Shown: positions 12,162 to 21,500, counted from the first letter of the stretch. The stretch: DNA of 64,000 nucleotides from Chloroflexi bacterium HGW-Chloroflexi-6 (GCA_002840685.1 PHBU01000008.1:62001-126000), one strand, 5' to 3'. Program-made: numbers and translations. Notes: generated by a model not told the origin, from the letters alone.

Positions 12162-12190
12162 AGTTTACAGGATTTGCGGACGATAGTCAA
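12162..12190 (-). promoter_or_regulatory. Promoter of the Mn-riboswitch operon
   Basis: On the minus strand TTGACT (12185-12190) and TAAACT (12162-12167) are separated by exactly 17 bp. The expected start site, around 12155, lies just upstream of the riboswitch P1 helix at 12150. Confidence 0.65.
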
Positions 12191-12262
12191 ATTATATTTT
12201 TGTTAGATTATTCCACAAAGATCAATTTTAATTGGAAACGAGTGGAAAATTTCTGCTCGTTC

Positions 12263-14452
12263 TTAAAGCTCACCGGCCTTTTTAAATTGCCTGCGAATCC
12301 AATGGACTGGAGTGAGTTCATGATGCCGGATCAGCAACACCGAACAGTGCTCAATGTGTTCGATGATCCAATCATCCACCGAGCCAAACAGGCGGGTGCC
12401 GGAGCCATATTCTTCAGATGCGCCCATGATCACCAGATCGTAGGACTGACGTTTGGTTTCCTGCAAAACGCCCTGCGTCACCTGCTCTGCCTGCATAATG
12501 CGCAAGGTAAGCCGAGTTGGAACCAGCCCCAGTTCATCGACAACAATTTCACGCAAGAAGTTCAATTCATCTTCGATATCTTCAGATTCGGTTATTTTTG
12601 AATAAATATGGAGTGCGGTAATATAGGCATTTTCCTGGGATGCAATTTCATAGGCAACTCGTAAGGCAAGCCGCGAATGCAGCCCTCCCCCGACCGGTAC
12701 AAGGATATGGTTGATTTTGCCCGAGTTACGGCTTAATAAAACCGCCATGTTTGTTTTGGCTTTTTCGAGCAAAACCTTGACCGGGTTGTTCGGGTTGGCG
12801 CTTAAAGGGCCTGGCCAACCGGTCAGGATGAATTTGATATTAGGGTTGTGCTCAATTTCGTCCAGAATGCCGCGTGAGATGCTATCGGCCGTACGGTTTT
12901 TGGTATAGATGGGAACGTTTCGTTTTTGGGCTTCGCGTAAAAGTTCGGCTGGGATGGCGATTGCGCGCGAGGATTGCGCTGGAGTCGGTTCAGAGTTTTG
13001 CACGTTGAAAATGCAAACGCTGGTATCTTCGCTTGCTCGCGCCAGGATTGTTGCCATGCGAACCAAATTTGCGCCGCTTTTGGGGTTGGCGATCGGCACC
13101 AGGATGCGATCTTTGATTTTTTCCATGGAGCCGATACGTGTTTTATACATTTGATTGACCACTGGCGCCAAATAATAAACCAGGGTAAGCGTTCCCAACA
13201 GCGCCACCCCAAAGGCTAGGGCGCGCCACTCAGTGAATGCGATAATCAAGAAGCAAGTTCCCACTGCCAGGTAAGCCGTCAGCGGAAACAGCGGCACTTT
13301 GAACGGCCTGCGTATGTCCGGGTAACGTTTGCGCAGGCGAATAAGCGCAAGGTTCGACCAGAACAGGACAAACAGGTAACCTGAACTGGAGATATAGCTC
13401 AGAAAGTCCACCAGGCCAATCGAGGCAACGATAACCACAATTGCGCCAATGACGATAACGGAAACATACGGGGTGCGGAAGCGTCCCAGGCGTGAAAGAA
13501 CGCGCGGCCACATACCATCCCGACTCAGCGTAAAAGCTTCGCGCGTGGCGCTTAATAGGGCGGTGTTGACTGAGGTTAGCGTAGCAATAATCCCTGCCAC
13601 CCCCAACGCAGGCGGCCCCCATTGCGGCAAAAATCGCGCGACGGCATCTGTCATGGCGGTTTCAGAGCCGACCAGCTCGGGCCAGGGTACCGTACCCAGA
13701 GTGACAAGCACGATCAGCGGGTAGAGCACCAGAAGCACCGTCAGACTGATCAGAATGCCGCGCGGCAGGGCGGTATCCGGGTTTTTAATCTCCTCGGCAT
13801 CATCTGCAATCACTTCAAAGCCGATGTAAGCTACATAGGCCAGCGCAATTGTGGAGAGCAGCATGCGGAAATTGTCCCAGCCGCCTTCATGGATAAAGAA
13901 TTTCCCATCAGGTAAAAAGGTGCTCCATTGGAACCCGCCCGGCAAGGCCAGCCCAAGCACGATGTAAGCCAGCAGGAAAAACAACAAGATGCCACCCAGT
14001 ACAATCTGTACGTTGCCGATATTTCCAACACCGAGGATATTCAACACTACAAAAAACAGGATGACAGCGATTGCGGTTGGAACAATCGGCAGCGCCGGTA
14101 AAAAGATTTGCAGGGAATAAGCGAACCCGACAGCCGAGAGCGCAGCGAAAAACGTACTGGATAAACAATCAAGGGAACCAACCAGATAGGAGAGCAGGTT
14201 GGTTCCCCAGGCTTCACGCACATAGGTCATGGCCCCGCCCGTTTCAGGGAACATGGTGGCCAATTCACCGTAATTCAAGGCGATGCTGTAGCTTAATACT
14301 CCACCCAGAATGATCGCCAAAACAAAGGCCGGACCGACCATGGCCGCCGCATAACCGGTCAGAACGAATATTTGCGCGCCGATGGCTCCGGCTGTACCCA
14401 ACATCACCACTTGGATCAGGCTTAATTGTCGTTTTAATTTACGTTTGTTCAT
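12263..14452 (-). CDS. APC-family permease fused to two universal-stress-protein domains
   Basis: About 729 residues. The first 430 or so form a 12-helix amino acid/polyamine/organocation permease (start MNKRKLKRQLSL, then GTAGAIGAQIFVLTGYAA). The C-terminal part contains two USP/UspA-type nucleotide-binding domains: one near residues 435-580 (RILVPIANPKSGANLVRMA) and one near 590-715 (HILVPVGGGLHSRLALRVA, with a GSGTRLFGSVDDWI segment). Permease-USP fusions are known in bacteria and archaea; the substrate cannot be told from sequence. The start at 14452 is chosen over 14467 because the charged MNKRK fits a cytoplasmic N-terminus. It is the third gene of a minus-strand run with the KimA-like transporter. 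Confidence 0.88.
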   Translation of the reverse strand: MNKRKLKRQLSLIQVVMLGTAGAIGAQIFVLTGYAAAMVGPAFVLAIILGGVLSYSIALNYGELATMFPETGGAMTYVREAWGTNLLSYLVGSLDCLSSTFFAALSAVGFAYSLQIFLPALPIVPTAIAVILFFVVLNILGVGNIGNVQIVLGGILLFFLLAYIVLGLALPGGFQWSTFLPDGKFFIHEGGWDNFRMLLSTIALAYVAYIGFEVIADDAEEIKNPDTALPRGILISLTVLLVLYPLIVLVTLGTVPWPELVGSETAMTDAVARFLPQWGPPALGVAGIIATLTSVNTALLSATREAFTLSRDGMWPRVLSRLGRFRTPYVSVIVIGAIVVIVASIGLVDFLSYISSSGYLFVLFWSNLALIRLRKRYPDIRRPFKVPLFPLTAYLAVGTCFLIIAFTEWRALAFGVALLGTLTLVYYLAPVVNQMYKTRIGSMEKIKDRILVPIANPKSGANLVRMATILARASEDTSVCIFNVQNSEPTPAQSSRAIAIPAELLREAQKRNVPIYTKNRTADSISRGILDEIEHNPNIKFILTGWPGPLSANPNNPVKVLLEKAKTNMAVLLSRNSGKINHILVPVGGGLHSRLALRVAYEIASQENAYITALHIYSKITESEDIEDELNFLREIVVDELGLVPTRLTLRIMQAEQVTQGVLQETKRQSYDLVIMGASEEYGSGTRLFGSVDDWIIEHIEHCSVLLIRHHELTPVHWIRRQFKKAGEL

Positions 14453-14552
14453 AAGGGCCCCAGGCATGAGCAGACTTGATTTGTGAAATTATGCTCATAT
14501 CATATCCCAAAGCCTGTCATGCAACATGCCCAAATTCAGATTTAATCCTTGT

Positions 14553-16403
14553 TTAGATTTCTTCAGGTTTTTCAGTCTGGTTCGGTGCGCCGCCAACTTT
14601 GGGCGCAGGCTTGTCGATATACTGCTCCAGCAGGGAGGGCGCTTCGGGGTGGTCAACGTGCAGGGCGTGATCGTAATCTCCGGCTGTTACCGGTTTTTGA
14701 ACTTCAAAACGCGGCAGTTTGCGCACGCCAAAAATATTCGCGCCCCAGGCTACCACATCCGCGATCTTGCTCAAAACGCCATAACGATATTCCTGCATTC
14801 GCAGCGACTGCCATTCCACAATCGAGGCCATGGCGCCCTGTACGCGCGCTTTATCGCGCACGATGCGGTGAATATCCTTCGGGCCGCGCGCGCCACCCGG
14901 TGAGAGCAGAATGGCATTGGCAACCAGCACCAGCAAGCTGAAAGTAATCAGCACCACCCAACCGCCTTCAGACCACTTGCCTACGATCTGCCCGACAAAA
15001 ACCAGGGCACTCAAGGCGGCGGCAAAACCTGCGGCAAAGGCCCCGACCGTGCGCGCTCGCCCGGTCTTGGTGGCAAGGATGTGTTTGCGCATTGCCATGC
15101 CCATCACTGCAATCGGCATAAAGACCCCCACGCCATAGAACGGGACCGCGACGCTGGTCGCGCCACCCACCGCCAGCATGATCAGCACGGCAAGGATGAA
15201 CCCGGCGGTCACCGATCGGGTAAAAGTACCGTTTGGATTCCGATACACCAAGATTTCAGGTAATTCTCCGATGGCTACATCGCGCCATTCGGTGGCTTGT
15301 AAGTCTTGCATGGCGGTCATGGATGCCGCCGCTAGCAGGAAGACCGCCAGCAGTTGATAAACCCAGAACAGGAACGGTCCGCCAAGAATATTGAAACCAG
15401 GGATCTGGTTGAAGCCGATAAAAGCCAGGTTGCCCACCAGCGTGCGGCCTGCGATGCCGTCGAAGGCGTTGAAATGGATGGCAAAATAGGTTAGAAAGAA
15501 AGTGGTCAGTGCGCCATAGAACAGGAAGGAAGTTTGCACGGAGCGCCCGATACCGCTTTTGCCGCTGTAAAATTCCCAAATCTTCTTCAGCATCGGGAAG
15601 TGTTTCCGGCCCCAGGTCACAAAACCGGCATCCTCGTTCTTAACGAATTGAATCCCGTTCGACATGGCTTCCAGCCCGGTGAGCGCAACCATGCCTTTCA
15701 TGGTTGCCGTCATCATGTGATAGAGCGCATCCCACAGCGAAACCTCTTTCACTTCTGCGTGAGATGAAACCAATGCCGCCACACCGTTGTTTTGGGCGAG
15801 GAATAGTCCGATTGCCATTACAACTGTCATCATGACGAACACCCCCAATAAACCAAAGACCACTTGCGCCGACTCACCACGTCCGCGGATGGTCAGCCAG
15901 TAGGTGATGCCTGCCAGCCCGGCGCCAAGCAGAAAGTGTAGCCACCAAAATTTGCCGTACAGTCCCAGCACCGAGAGCATCTGGTCGCCTCCCGAAAGCG
16001 CCGAGACCACGATCGTCAGCACATAGTCCTGGATCAGCACCACCGCCACCACCAGGCTAAGCCCGGGGCTGAGGTAGCGCATCGAAGCGGTGTATGAGCC
16101 GCCGCCTTCATTGAAAATGCCGAGTGAATACATATAGAGCGCGCCAAAGGTCAGGTTGGCGAGCCCGATCAGGGTGGCGGTGATAAACCCATACTGGTCC
16201 AGTCCGTAAGGGTGCAGGGCATGCATCATTTCGCCGGTGGCGTAAAAATAGGAGGTGAAATAATCCACGCCAAACAGCGCCAGGGCGGCCAGCAATCCCA
16301 CCTGCCCCGCGCCGTGGATGTGCGCATCTTTTTCATTTTCGCGCGGAGAAATCCGCACTGCAATATAGATAATGGCGGCCAGTAATAAAATTGAGAACAA
16401 CAT
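14553..16403 (-). CDS. APC-superfamily transporter, KimA-like (possible K+ uptake)
   Basis: A 616-residue protein with about 12 membrane helices and a C-terminal soluble tail of around 100 residues. Motifs such as GVDYFTSYFYATGEMM, NEGGGSYTA and IQDYVLTIVVSALSGGDQ line up by eye with the KimA/YdaO group of Bacillus (SSDALSS..YGTEQ, PQGGGAY, VDYILTVAVSISAGTD), a high-affinity K+ importer controlled by c-di-AMP. An adjacent KdpD/KdpE-like pair supports a potassium role. Generic amino acid transport remains possible. It starts 9 bp after the preceding hypothetical gene. Confidence 0.78.
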   Translation of the reverse strand: MLFSILLLAAIIYIAVRISPRENEKDAHIHGAGQVGLLAALALFGVDYFTSYFYATGEMMHALHPYGLDQYGFITATLIGLANLTFGALYMYSLGIFNEGGGSYTASMRYLSPGLSLVVAVVLIQDYVLTIVVSALSGGDQMLSVLGLYGKFWWLHFLLGAGLAGITYWLTIRGRGESAQVVFGLLGVFVMMTVVMAIGLFLAQNNGVAALVSSHAEVKEVSLWDALYHMMTATMKGMVALTGLEAMSNGIQFVKNEDAGFVTWGRKHFPMLKKIWEFYSGKSGIGRSVQTSFLFYGALTTFFLTYFAIHFNAFDGIAGRTLVGNLAFIGFNQIPGFNILGGPFLFWVYQLLAVFLLAAASMTAMQDLQATEWRDVAIGELPEILVYRNPNGTFTRSVTAGFILAVLIMLAVGGATSVAVPFYGVGVFMPIAVMGMAMRKHILATKTGRARTVGAFAAGFAAALSALVFVGQIVGKWSEGGWVVLITFSLLVLVANAILLSPGGARGPKDIHRIVRDKARVQGAMASIVEWQSLRMQEYRYGVLSKIADVVAWGANIFGVRKLPRFEVQKPVTAGDYDHALHVDHPEAPSLLEQYIDKPAPKVGGAPNQTEKPEEI

Positions 16404-16412
16404 AGGTCCCTG

Positions 16413-17492
16413 CTACTTTACTGAGAAATTTCGGAATGCTTTTTCGAGCATTTCCAATTGTTTGAGTAACTGCATGCGCGTGCTTTCGCTCAGGCGCGTA
16501 TCCTGTGCCACTTTGGCGCTTTCCAGCCAGACAGCGCGCACCATAAATGCGCCCAGAAATTGAATTCGCCCCCCTGGTACAACTTCCATTTCAAGTGTTT
16601 TCATGGTCAGGAGCTGGTCATCAAAGTAGGGCAGGCTGATGCGCACACCCCGGTTTAGATTGTTTGCCAGCGCTCGCTTGCTTATCGTGGCGATGATTTC
16701 CCGGGTATGAAAACGCGCCAGGGCCCGGCCCTGGTTGACCAATTGACCCAGTATCCCGGCTCGTTTGCGCTGACAGGTCTCATCCACCACCATGTAGGGC
16801 GCAATGGCCAGTGCCTGATGCAGCATTTCGAGATAGGCCTGCATCGAAGCCACCGCTGCTTCGGCCTCTGCAACAGAGCCAGCTAACAATTCATCCTGTT
16901 CGTCAAACGCCACCCACTGTGGTAGGAAGAAACGCCGCGCATACGGCACATACGGAACCTGTAAACGACCCGTATCAGCATCGCCTTCGGCAATCGCATC
17001 CTCGGCGGCGGTCAGAGAGGCTGGTTCCAGCGATTCGCCCGGCTCGCACGGGATTTCCCCCGGTGCTCCGTGGTATTTCACGGTATGCCCGTCTGAGATC
17101 ATAAGATAGATGGCAGTGCGCGCCAGGGCGAAGCGCAGCAAACGTCCGCTGGCGGCAATGGCCGGATGGGGATCTTGCTCGAGCCGGAACAGGCTCTGTT
17201 TCAGCGCGTGGCGCGCCGCCCCGGCCTTTTTCCAGCTTAACCAACTCCCCGATACTTGATTCCGCATCGAGGCGGGAACTTCTGCGGCTGATCCGTCTCC
17301 GGCAACCACAACTTGAGCCGGTAACGTAAAGCGGATACGGGGGCTGCTCCGGCGCATTTCATCCAGCACTCGCAGGGCCTGTTGCCCCAGAAAATACTGG
17401 TCGGTTGGGCTTTGCGCCTCGAATAATTTCCGGTTTTGTTCATATTCCTGCCGCAGGTAGCTGGCAGGTGTTTTCTCGAGTTCGTTTGCCAT
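16413..17492 (-). CDS. Hypothetical protein upstream of the KimA-like gene
   Basis: A soluble protein of about 359 residues with no signal peptide or membrane helix and no domain I recognise. The N-terminal 150 residues are rich in charged helices; the middle contains PYVPYARRFFLPQW; the C-terminus ends in a predicted helix (LLKQLEMLEKAFRNF). AAAGGA upstream supports an ATG at 17492 rather than 17519. Tight linkage (9 bp) to the KimA-like transporter suggests joint expression. A regulatory or assembly role would be speculation. Confidence 0.7.
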   Translation of the reverse strand: MANELEKTPASYLRQEYEQNRKLFEAQSPTDQYFLGQQALRVLDEMRRSSPRIRFTLPAQVVVAGDGSAAEVPASMRNQVSGSWLSWKKAGAARHALKQSLFRLEQDPHPAIAASGRLLRFALARTAIYLMISDGHTVKYHGAPGEIPCEPGESLEPASLTAAEDAIAEGDADTGRLQVPYVPYARRFFLPQWVAFDEQDELLAGSVAEAEAAVASMQAYLEMLHQALAIAPYMVVDETCQRKRAGILGQLVNQGRALARFHTREIIATISKRALANNLNRGVRISLPYFDDQLLTMKTLEMEVVPGGRIQFLGAFMVRAVWLESAKVAQDTRLSESTRMQLLKQLEMLEKAFRNFSVK

Positions 17493-17583
17493 ACAATTCC
17501 TTTTGTCGTGTTGATGCATCTCAGTATAAAAACCCGTTATAAAAGCCTGACAAAGAAAAAAGGCAAAGGCATAAGGAAAAAAT

Positions 17584-17622
17584 AAAAATCCCCTTCACTT
17601 GTCAAAAGTGAAGGGGATTTTT
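17584..17622 (-). terminator. Intrinsic terminator of the KdpD/E-like operon
   Basis: A perfect 17-bp stem (AAAAATCCCCTTCACTT with its complement) encloses a 5-nt loop. On the minus strand TTTTTATTTTTT follows. It sits 20 bp after the stop of the response regulator gene and separates it from the downstream transporter operon. Confidence 0.92.
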
Positions 17623-17641
17623 AGACAGGTTTGTGTATTGG

Positions 17642-18337
17642 TTACTCGTCTGAAATGAAACGGTAACCGATGCCCGGCTCGCTCAGGATGATCTGTGGTT
17701 CATTGGGATCCTTTTCCAGCTTTTTGCGAATCTGGCGTACGAATACCCGCAGGTATTCCACATGGTCGGCGTCTGCCGGGTCCCAAACGTGGCTGAGAAT
17801 GGAGCGATGGGTTAGGACCCTGCCCGCGTTTGCGGCCAGGTAGGCCAGCAATTTGAACTCGGTGGCGGTCAGTTTGATCTCCTCGCCATCGCGCTTAACC
17901 ACAAAATTTGCCAGGTCAATTTCCAGTTTGCCGGCGCGCACCAGGGTAGTCTTTTTGGTTTGAGTTTGGGCGGCATGCCGCATGGCAACGCGGACGCGGG
18001 CCAGAAGTTCATCAATGCCAAAGGGTTTGGTCAGGTAATCGTCGGCGCCCGCGTCGAGAGCCTGCACTTTGTCATGTTCGCTGTCGCGCACCGAAAGTAC
18101 GATGACGGGCGTTTGCGTCCACTGGCGCAGCTGCCGGCAGACTTCAACACCATCCATATCGGGCAGGGACAGGTCGAGGATGATGACATCAGGTTGCTGG
18201 GTTGCGGCGAGCGCCAAGCCTTCTTCCCCGTTGGCGGCGGTGCTGACCCGAAACTGGCGCGCGGTCAGGATGGTGCGCATGGCGCGCAGAATTTGCGGTT
18301 CGTCATCTATGACAAGGATGTGGGGTTGGATGGTCAT
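17642..18337 (-). CDS. OmpR/KdpE-type response regulator
   Basis: A 231-residue DNA-binding regulator. The receiver domain (1-125) has the acidic pair in VIDDEPQ, the phospho-acceptor in IILDLSLPD (Asp55), and the KdpE-typical segment SVRDSEHDKVQALDAGADDY with Lys in TKPFG. The winged-helix domain follows (about 135-228), with RVFVRQIRKKLEKDP and the terminal GIGYRF. It overlaps the kinase gene by 4 bp. By similarity it may control potassium-related genes, and the KimA-like operon is the nearest candidate target. Confidence 0.88.
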   Translation of the reverse strand: MTIQPHILVIDDEPQILRAMRTILTARQFRVSTAANGEEGLALAATQQPDVIILDLSLPDMDGVEVCRQLRQWTQTPVIVLSVRDSEHDKVQALDAGADDYLTKPFGIDELLARVRVAMRHAAQTQTKKTTLVRAGKLEIDLANFVVKRDGEEIKLTATEFKLLAYLAANAGRVLTHRSILSHVWDPADADHVEYLRVFVRQIRKKLEKDPNEPQIILSEPGIGYRFISDE

Positions 18338-19770
18338 GGCTGTGGGATGCGCGGTGCGGTGCCGCCTGCGTTAATTGGGATTTCGAATTCTATCGCAAAA
18401 CCGCCGGGCAGGTTTGTTGCCCAGATGCGCCCTTGATGTGCTTCAATGATACCTTTACAAATCGAAAGCCCCAAGCCGGTGCCGGTGATCTGGTCGGCGG
18501 CGGTGACGCGGTGAAATTTTTCAAAAATCATACCCAGGTCGTGCTCTGAAACGCGCGGGCTTTCATTGCTAACCTGCGCCCATAGCATTTCGCCCCGGAT
18601 TTCAGCGCGGATGTGAACGCTTGAGCCGGGCGGGGAATATTTACACGAGTTATCGAGCAGGTTGATAAAAACCTGCTCCATCAAGACATCGTCCAGCCAT
18701 ACCAGCGGCAATTCATCCGAAATTTCGAGGCGGATGGCGTGGTCGCGGGTGGCGCTCTTGACTTTTTTGGCCGCGACAGAGGCTACTTCTGCCAGCACAT
18801 TCCAGCGCCGCTGAAGTTTGAGCGCGCCGGCTTCGATGCGCGACATGTTGAGTAGATTCCCGACCAGCCGGTTCAGGTGGTCGGTCTCTTCTTCGATGGC
18901 GCTCAACAGGTCGCGGCGGGCTTCGGCTTCCCAGGGCACCGCTTCGCTGTTCAGGCTCGATACGGAGGCTTTGATGGTTGCCAGGGGTGTGCGCAACTCG
19001 TGTGAAACGGAGGAGAGCAGGGCGGCCTTCATTTTGTCGCTTTCTTCCAGGATTCGGGCGCGCGCTTCGGCCGAGGTCAGGCGGGCGCGTTCCAGCGCCA
19101 GAACGCCCTGGGTGGCAAAAGCGTTCAAGAGACGCATTTCTGCCGGGCTGAGGGCTGCTTGCCGCCACAGGCGGATTTCACCAAACAAACGCTGGGAGCC
19201 TTGCATCGAGACAACCACATCTGGTTGAGAGGTTTTGCCATCCTGGGGCGGGTAACTGACCAGCAGGGGCGCGGATTCGCTTTCGACCAGACCTTGCGCC
19301 TGCCCGGCCTGGAAGGTTTCGAAGGTGTGGCGCGTCAGGCTGTCTAAAATGTCCGCTTCGGAAGACAAGCGCGAAAGTGAAACGCTTAAATCATAAAGCC
19401 GGACAGTTTCATTTTCGCGCGCCGTCGCCAGTGCCAGACTGTTTTTCATTCGCCCAACCAACTGGCTGATGGTGATGGTCAGCACCAGGAAGGCGGCCAG
19501 CGCCACCAGGTCTTCGAATTTGTCCACTTTGAAGGTGTGATAGGGCCTGGTGAAAAAATAATTGATGAGCAAAAATGAACTGACGGCAGATGCAATGCCT
19601 GGCAATATACCCCAGCGCGCTGCGCTTATCCCAACAGGTAGAAGATAGACCAGCACAACGATGGCCAGTTCCACTTGTTGTTGCAATGGCAACAAGGCCA
19701 GCGTGACCAGGAGCATCATGCCACTTACCATCAAAAATGGCATTCCGTATTGTCTGAAAATATTTTGCAT
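18334..19770 (-). CDS. KdpD-like sensor histidine kinase lacking the KdpD N-terminal domain
   Basis: A 478-residue kinase. The N-terminus carries four membrane helices of the DUF4118 type (residues about 8-110, with FFTRPYHTFKVDKFEDLVAL). A GAF-like linker follows (about 130-235), then HisKA with phospho-His in SSVSHELRTPLATIKAS, and an ATPase domain ending in GTGLGLSICKGIIEAH. Full KdpD proteins add about 370 N-terminal residues (KdpD plus USP domains) that are absent here. Such truncated forms are found in Chloroflexota and actinobacteria. It is transcribed divergently from the SLH gene region and overlaps its regulator by 4 bp. Confidence 0.88.
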   Translation of the reverse strand: MQNIFRQYGMPFLMVSGMMLLVTLALLPLQQQVELAIVVLVYLLPVGISAARWGILPGIASAVSSFLLINYFFTRPYHTFKVDKFEDLVALAAFLVLTITISQLVGRMKNSLALATARENETVRLYDLSVSLSRLSSEADILDSLTRHTFETFQAGQAQGLVESESAPLLVSYPPQDGKTSQPDVVVSMQGSQRLFGEIRLWRQAALSPAEMRLLNAFATQGVLALERARLTSAEARARILEESDKMKAALLSSVSHELRTPLATIKASVSSLNSEAVPWEAEARRDLLSAIEEETDHLNRLVGNLLNMSRIEAGALKLQRRWNVLAEVASVAAKKVKSATRDHAIRLEISDELPLVWLDDVLMEQVFINLLDNSCKYSPPGSSVHIRAEIRGEMLWAQVSNESPRVSEHDLGMIFEKFHRVTAADQITGTGLGLSICKGIIEAHQGRIWATNLPGGFAIEFEIPINAGGTAPRIPQP

Positions 19771-19884
19771 AGCCTGATTGTATATCGAATTTTGCGTGCT
19801 GCGTGGTTAAGAAAACCGTTGGTTGATCTGAGTTGCGATGTGTAAGGTTGCTGGATGCCTGCTCTGGTTTTATGTACGCCATGC

Positions 19885-19966
19885 CACCTGGGGTGGCTCA
19901 AGTTATCATCCCCCAAGTGGCGGAGGCAAAGCCCCCCCAGGTGTTGGATGCGCCCAAGGGGTTTTT
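19885..19966 (+). other. Conserved hairpin element, copy A (leader of SLH gene)
   Basis: Contains the 21-nt core starting CCCCCAAGTGGCGGAGGC at 19910-19930, shared with copies at 21442 and 23833. Here CACCTGGGG (19885-19893) can pair with CCCCAGGTG (19935-19943), enclosing the core. An alternative stem (CCCC..TTGG with CCAA..GGGG) is followed by TTTTT at 19962-19966. That gives a riboswitch-like choice between a closed helix and a terminator, about 80 nt before the SLH-protein start. Function unknown. Confidence 0.5.
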
Positions 19967-20048
19967 ACTGTAGCATGAGTTATGAGACTGTGGTTTCTCA
20001 GATGCGTACGCAGCACATGCAACACAATTAAACAAGGAGAATTGAATA

Positions 20049-21407
20049 ATGAAAAACGCAATATATGAACGACTCAGCAGCGTAATCCGCTTGCTGCTAA
20101 TGGCTACTTTGGTGATGACATTCACCCTGGGCTCAGGGCAATCGGCACGGGCCGCAACCAGTCCCGCGCCGGTCAACCTGCGCGCGGCTACATCATTTGT
20201 TATTTTGACAAAAACCGGCATCACAAATGTTCCGGCTTCTGCCATTACCGGTAATCTTGGCGCGAGCCCGATCGACTCAACCGCCATCACCGGTCTTTCG
20301 TTGGTAGCCGACAGCACCAATACTTTTTCGAGATCTTCACAGGTCACCGGGAAGATATATGCTGCCAACTATTCATCGCCCACTCCTTCCAACCTGACCA
20401 CGGCTGTAAGTAATATGCAAACCGCCTATGTAGATGCCGCAGGGCGCACACTGCCTGACTTCACCGAACTGTACTCAGGCAACCTAAGCGGAAGAACCCT
20501 TGCTCCCGGCCTCTACAAGTGGGGCACCGATGTTCTGATCACAAGCGATGTAACCCTGGCTGGCACCTCTAGTGATGTCTGGATTTTCCAGATCGCTGGA
20601 GACCTTACGATGGGTTCAGGCGCTCAAATGTTATTAAGCGGTGGCGCAAATGCTAACAATATCTTCTGGCAGGTTGGCGGGGGCACTGGCGTTGAGATTG
20701 GTACGACAGCGCACGTTGAAGGCACCCTGTTGGCTGCAAAAGCGATCCATTTTCGAACCGGCGCATCACTAAATGGCAGGGCATTATCGCAAACCGCCGT
20801 TACTTTGGACAAAAACACAATTGTTATTTCGACTCCCGCCTCCAGCGTTTTTGCTGATGTGCCCTTAACCCATTGGGCCAATAGTTATATCGAACGCCTG
20901 TACTTTGCTGGCATCATCAGTGGATGCTCGATCAACCCGCTGAATTACTGCCCTGACAAGCTGGTTACTCGGGCCGAGATGGCGGTTGTCCTGTTGAAGT
21001 CCATGCATGGCTCCAGCTATGCACCCCCTGCCGTAGGAGCCAGCACTGGCTTCGCCGATGTTCCTGTAAGCCACTGGGCTGCAGCCTGGATCAAGCAACT
21101 CGCAGTCGAAGGTATCATCTCTGGTTGTGGCGCCGGGAATTATTGCCCGGATGCACCCGTCAATCGGGCAGTAATGGCCGTCTTGCTCTTGAAGGCCAAG
21201 CATGGCTCAGGTTATACACCGCCCGTTGTTGGGGCCAGCACCGGCTTTAGCGATGTTCCCGTGAGCCATTGGGCGGCGGCCTATATCAAGCAGCTGGTTG
21301 CTGAAGGCATTACAAGTGGTTGCGGCGGGGGTCTTTACTGCCCCAATGCCAATGTCACCCGTGCCCAATTGGCAGTCTTTTTGGTCAAAACCTTCAATAT
21401 CCCGTAG
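20049..21407 (+). CDS. Secreted DUF3494 (ice-binding-like) protein with three SLH domains
   Basis: A 452-residue exported protein. The signal peptide ends near SARAATS (about residue 36). Residues 40-265 form a DUF3494/ice-binding-like beta-helix (ATSFVILTKTGITN, SAITGNLG, APGLYKWGTDVLI, VEGTLLAAKAIHFRTGA). Three S-layer homology repeats follow (about 268-452, each with ADVP/SDVPxxHWA, YIxxL, GI(I/T)SGC and a TRAxxAVxLxK-type end). It should anchor to the cell-wall polymer. DUF3494 domains include ice-binding adhesins, but many members have no demonstrated ice activity. AAGGAG precedes the ATG. Confidence 0.9.
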   Translation: MKNAIYERLSSVIRLLLMATLVMTFTLGSGQSARAATSPAPVNLRAATSFVILTKTGITNVPASAITGNLGASPIDSTAITGLSLVADSTNTFSRSSQVTGKIYAANYSSPTPSNLTTAVSNMQTAYVDAAGRTLPDFTELYSGNLSGRTLAPGLYKWGTDVLITSDVTLAGTSSDVWIFQIAGDLTMGSGAQMLLSGGANANNIFWQVGGGTGVEIGTTAHVEGTLLAAKAIHFRTGASLNGRALSQTAVTLDKNTIVISTPASSVFADVPLTHWANSYIERLYFAGIISGCSINPLNYCPDKLVTRAEMAVVLLKSMHGSSYAPPAVGASTGFADVPVSHWAAAWIKQLAVEGIISGCGAGNYCPDAPVNRAVMAVLLLKAKHGSGYTPPVVGASTGFSDVPVSHWAAAYIKQLVAEGITSGCGGGLYCPNANVTRAQLAVFLVKTFNIP

Positions 21408-21438
21408 GAATAACTGACCAACAAGTTTTAGAATGGAC

Positions 21439-21500
21439 CCTCCCCCAAGTGGCGGAGGCAAACATTCCCCGGTCGATGGATGTGGCCGGGGAATGTTGTG
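21439..21500 (+). other. Conserved hairpin element, copy B
   Basis: The core at 21442-21462 is identical to copies A and C. It is followed by an 11-bp perfect stem, ACATTCCCCGG (21462-21472) with CCGGGGAATGT (21486-21496), around a 13-nt loop. It starts 32 bp after the SLH gene stop and ends about 33 bp before the CsbD gene, so it may be a 3' element, a 5' leader, or both. Confidence 0.6.
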
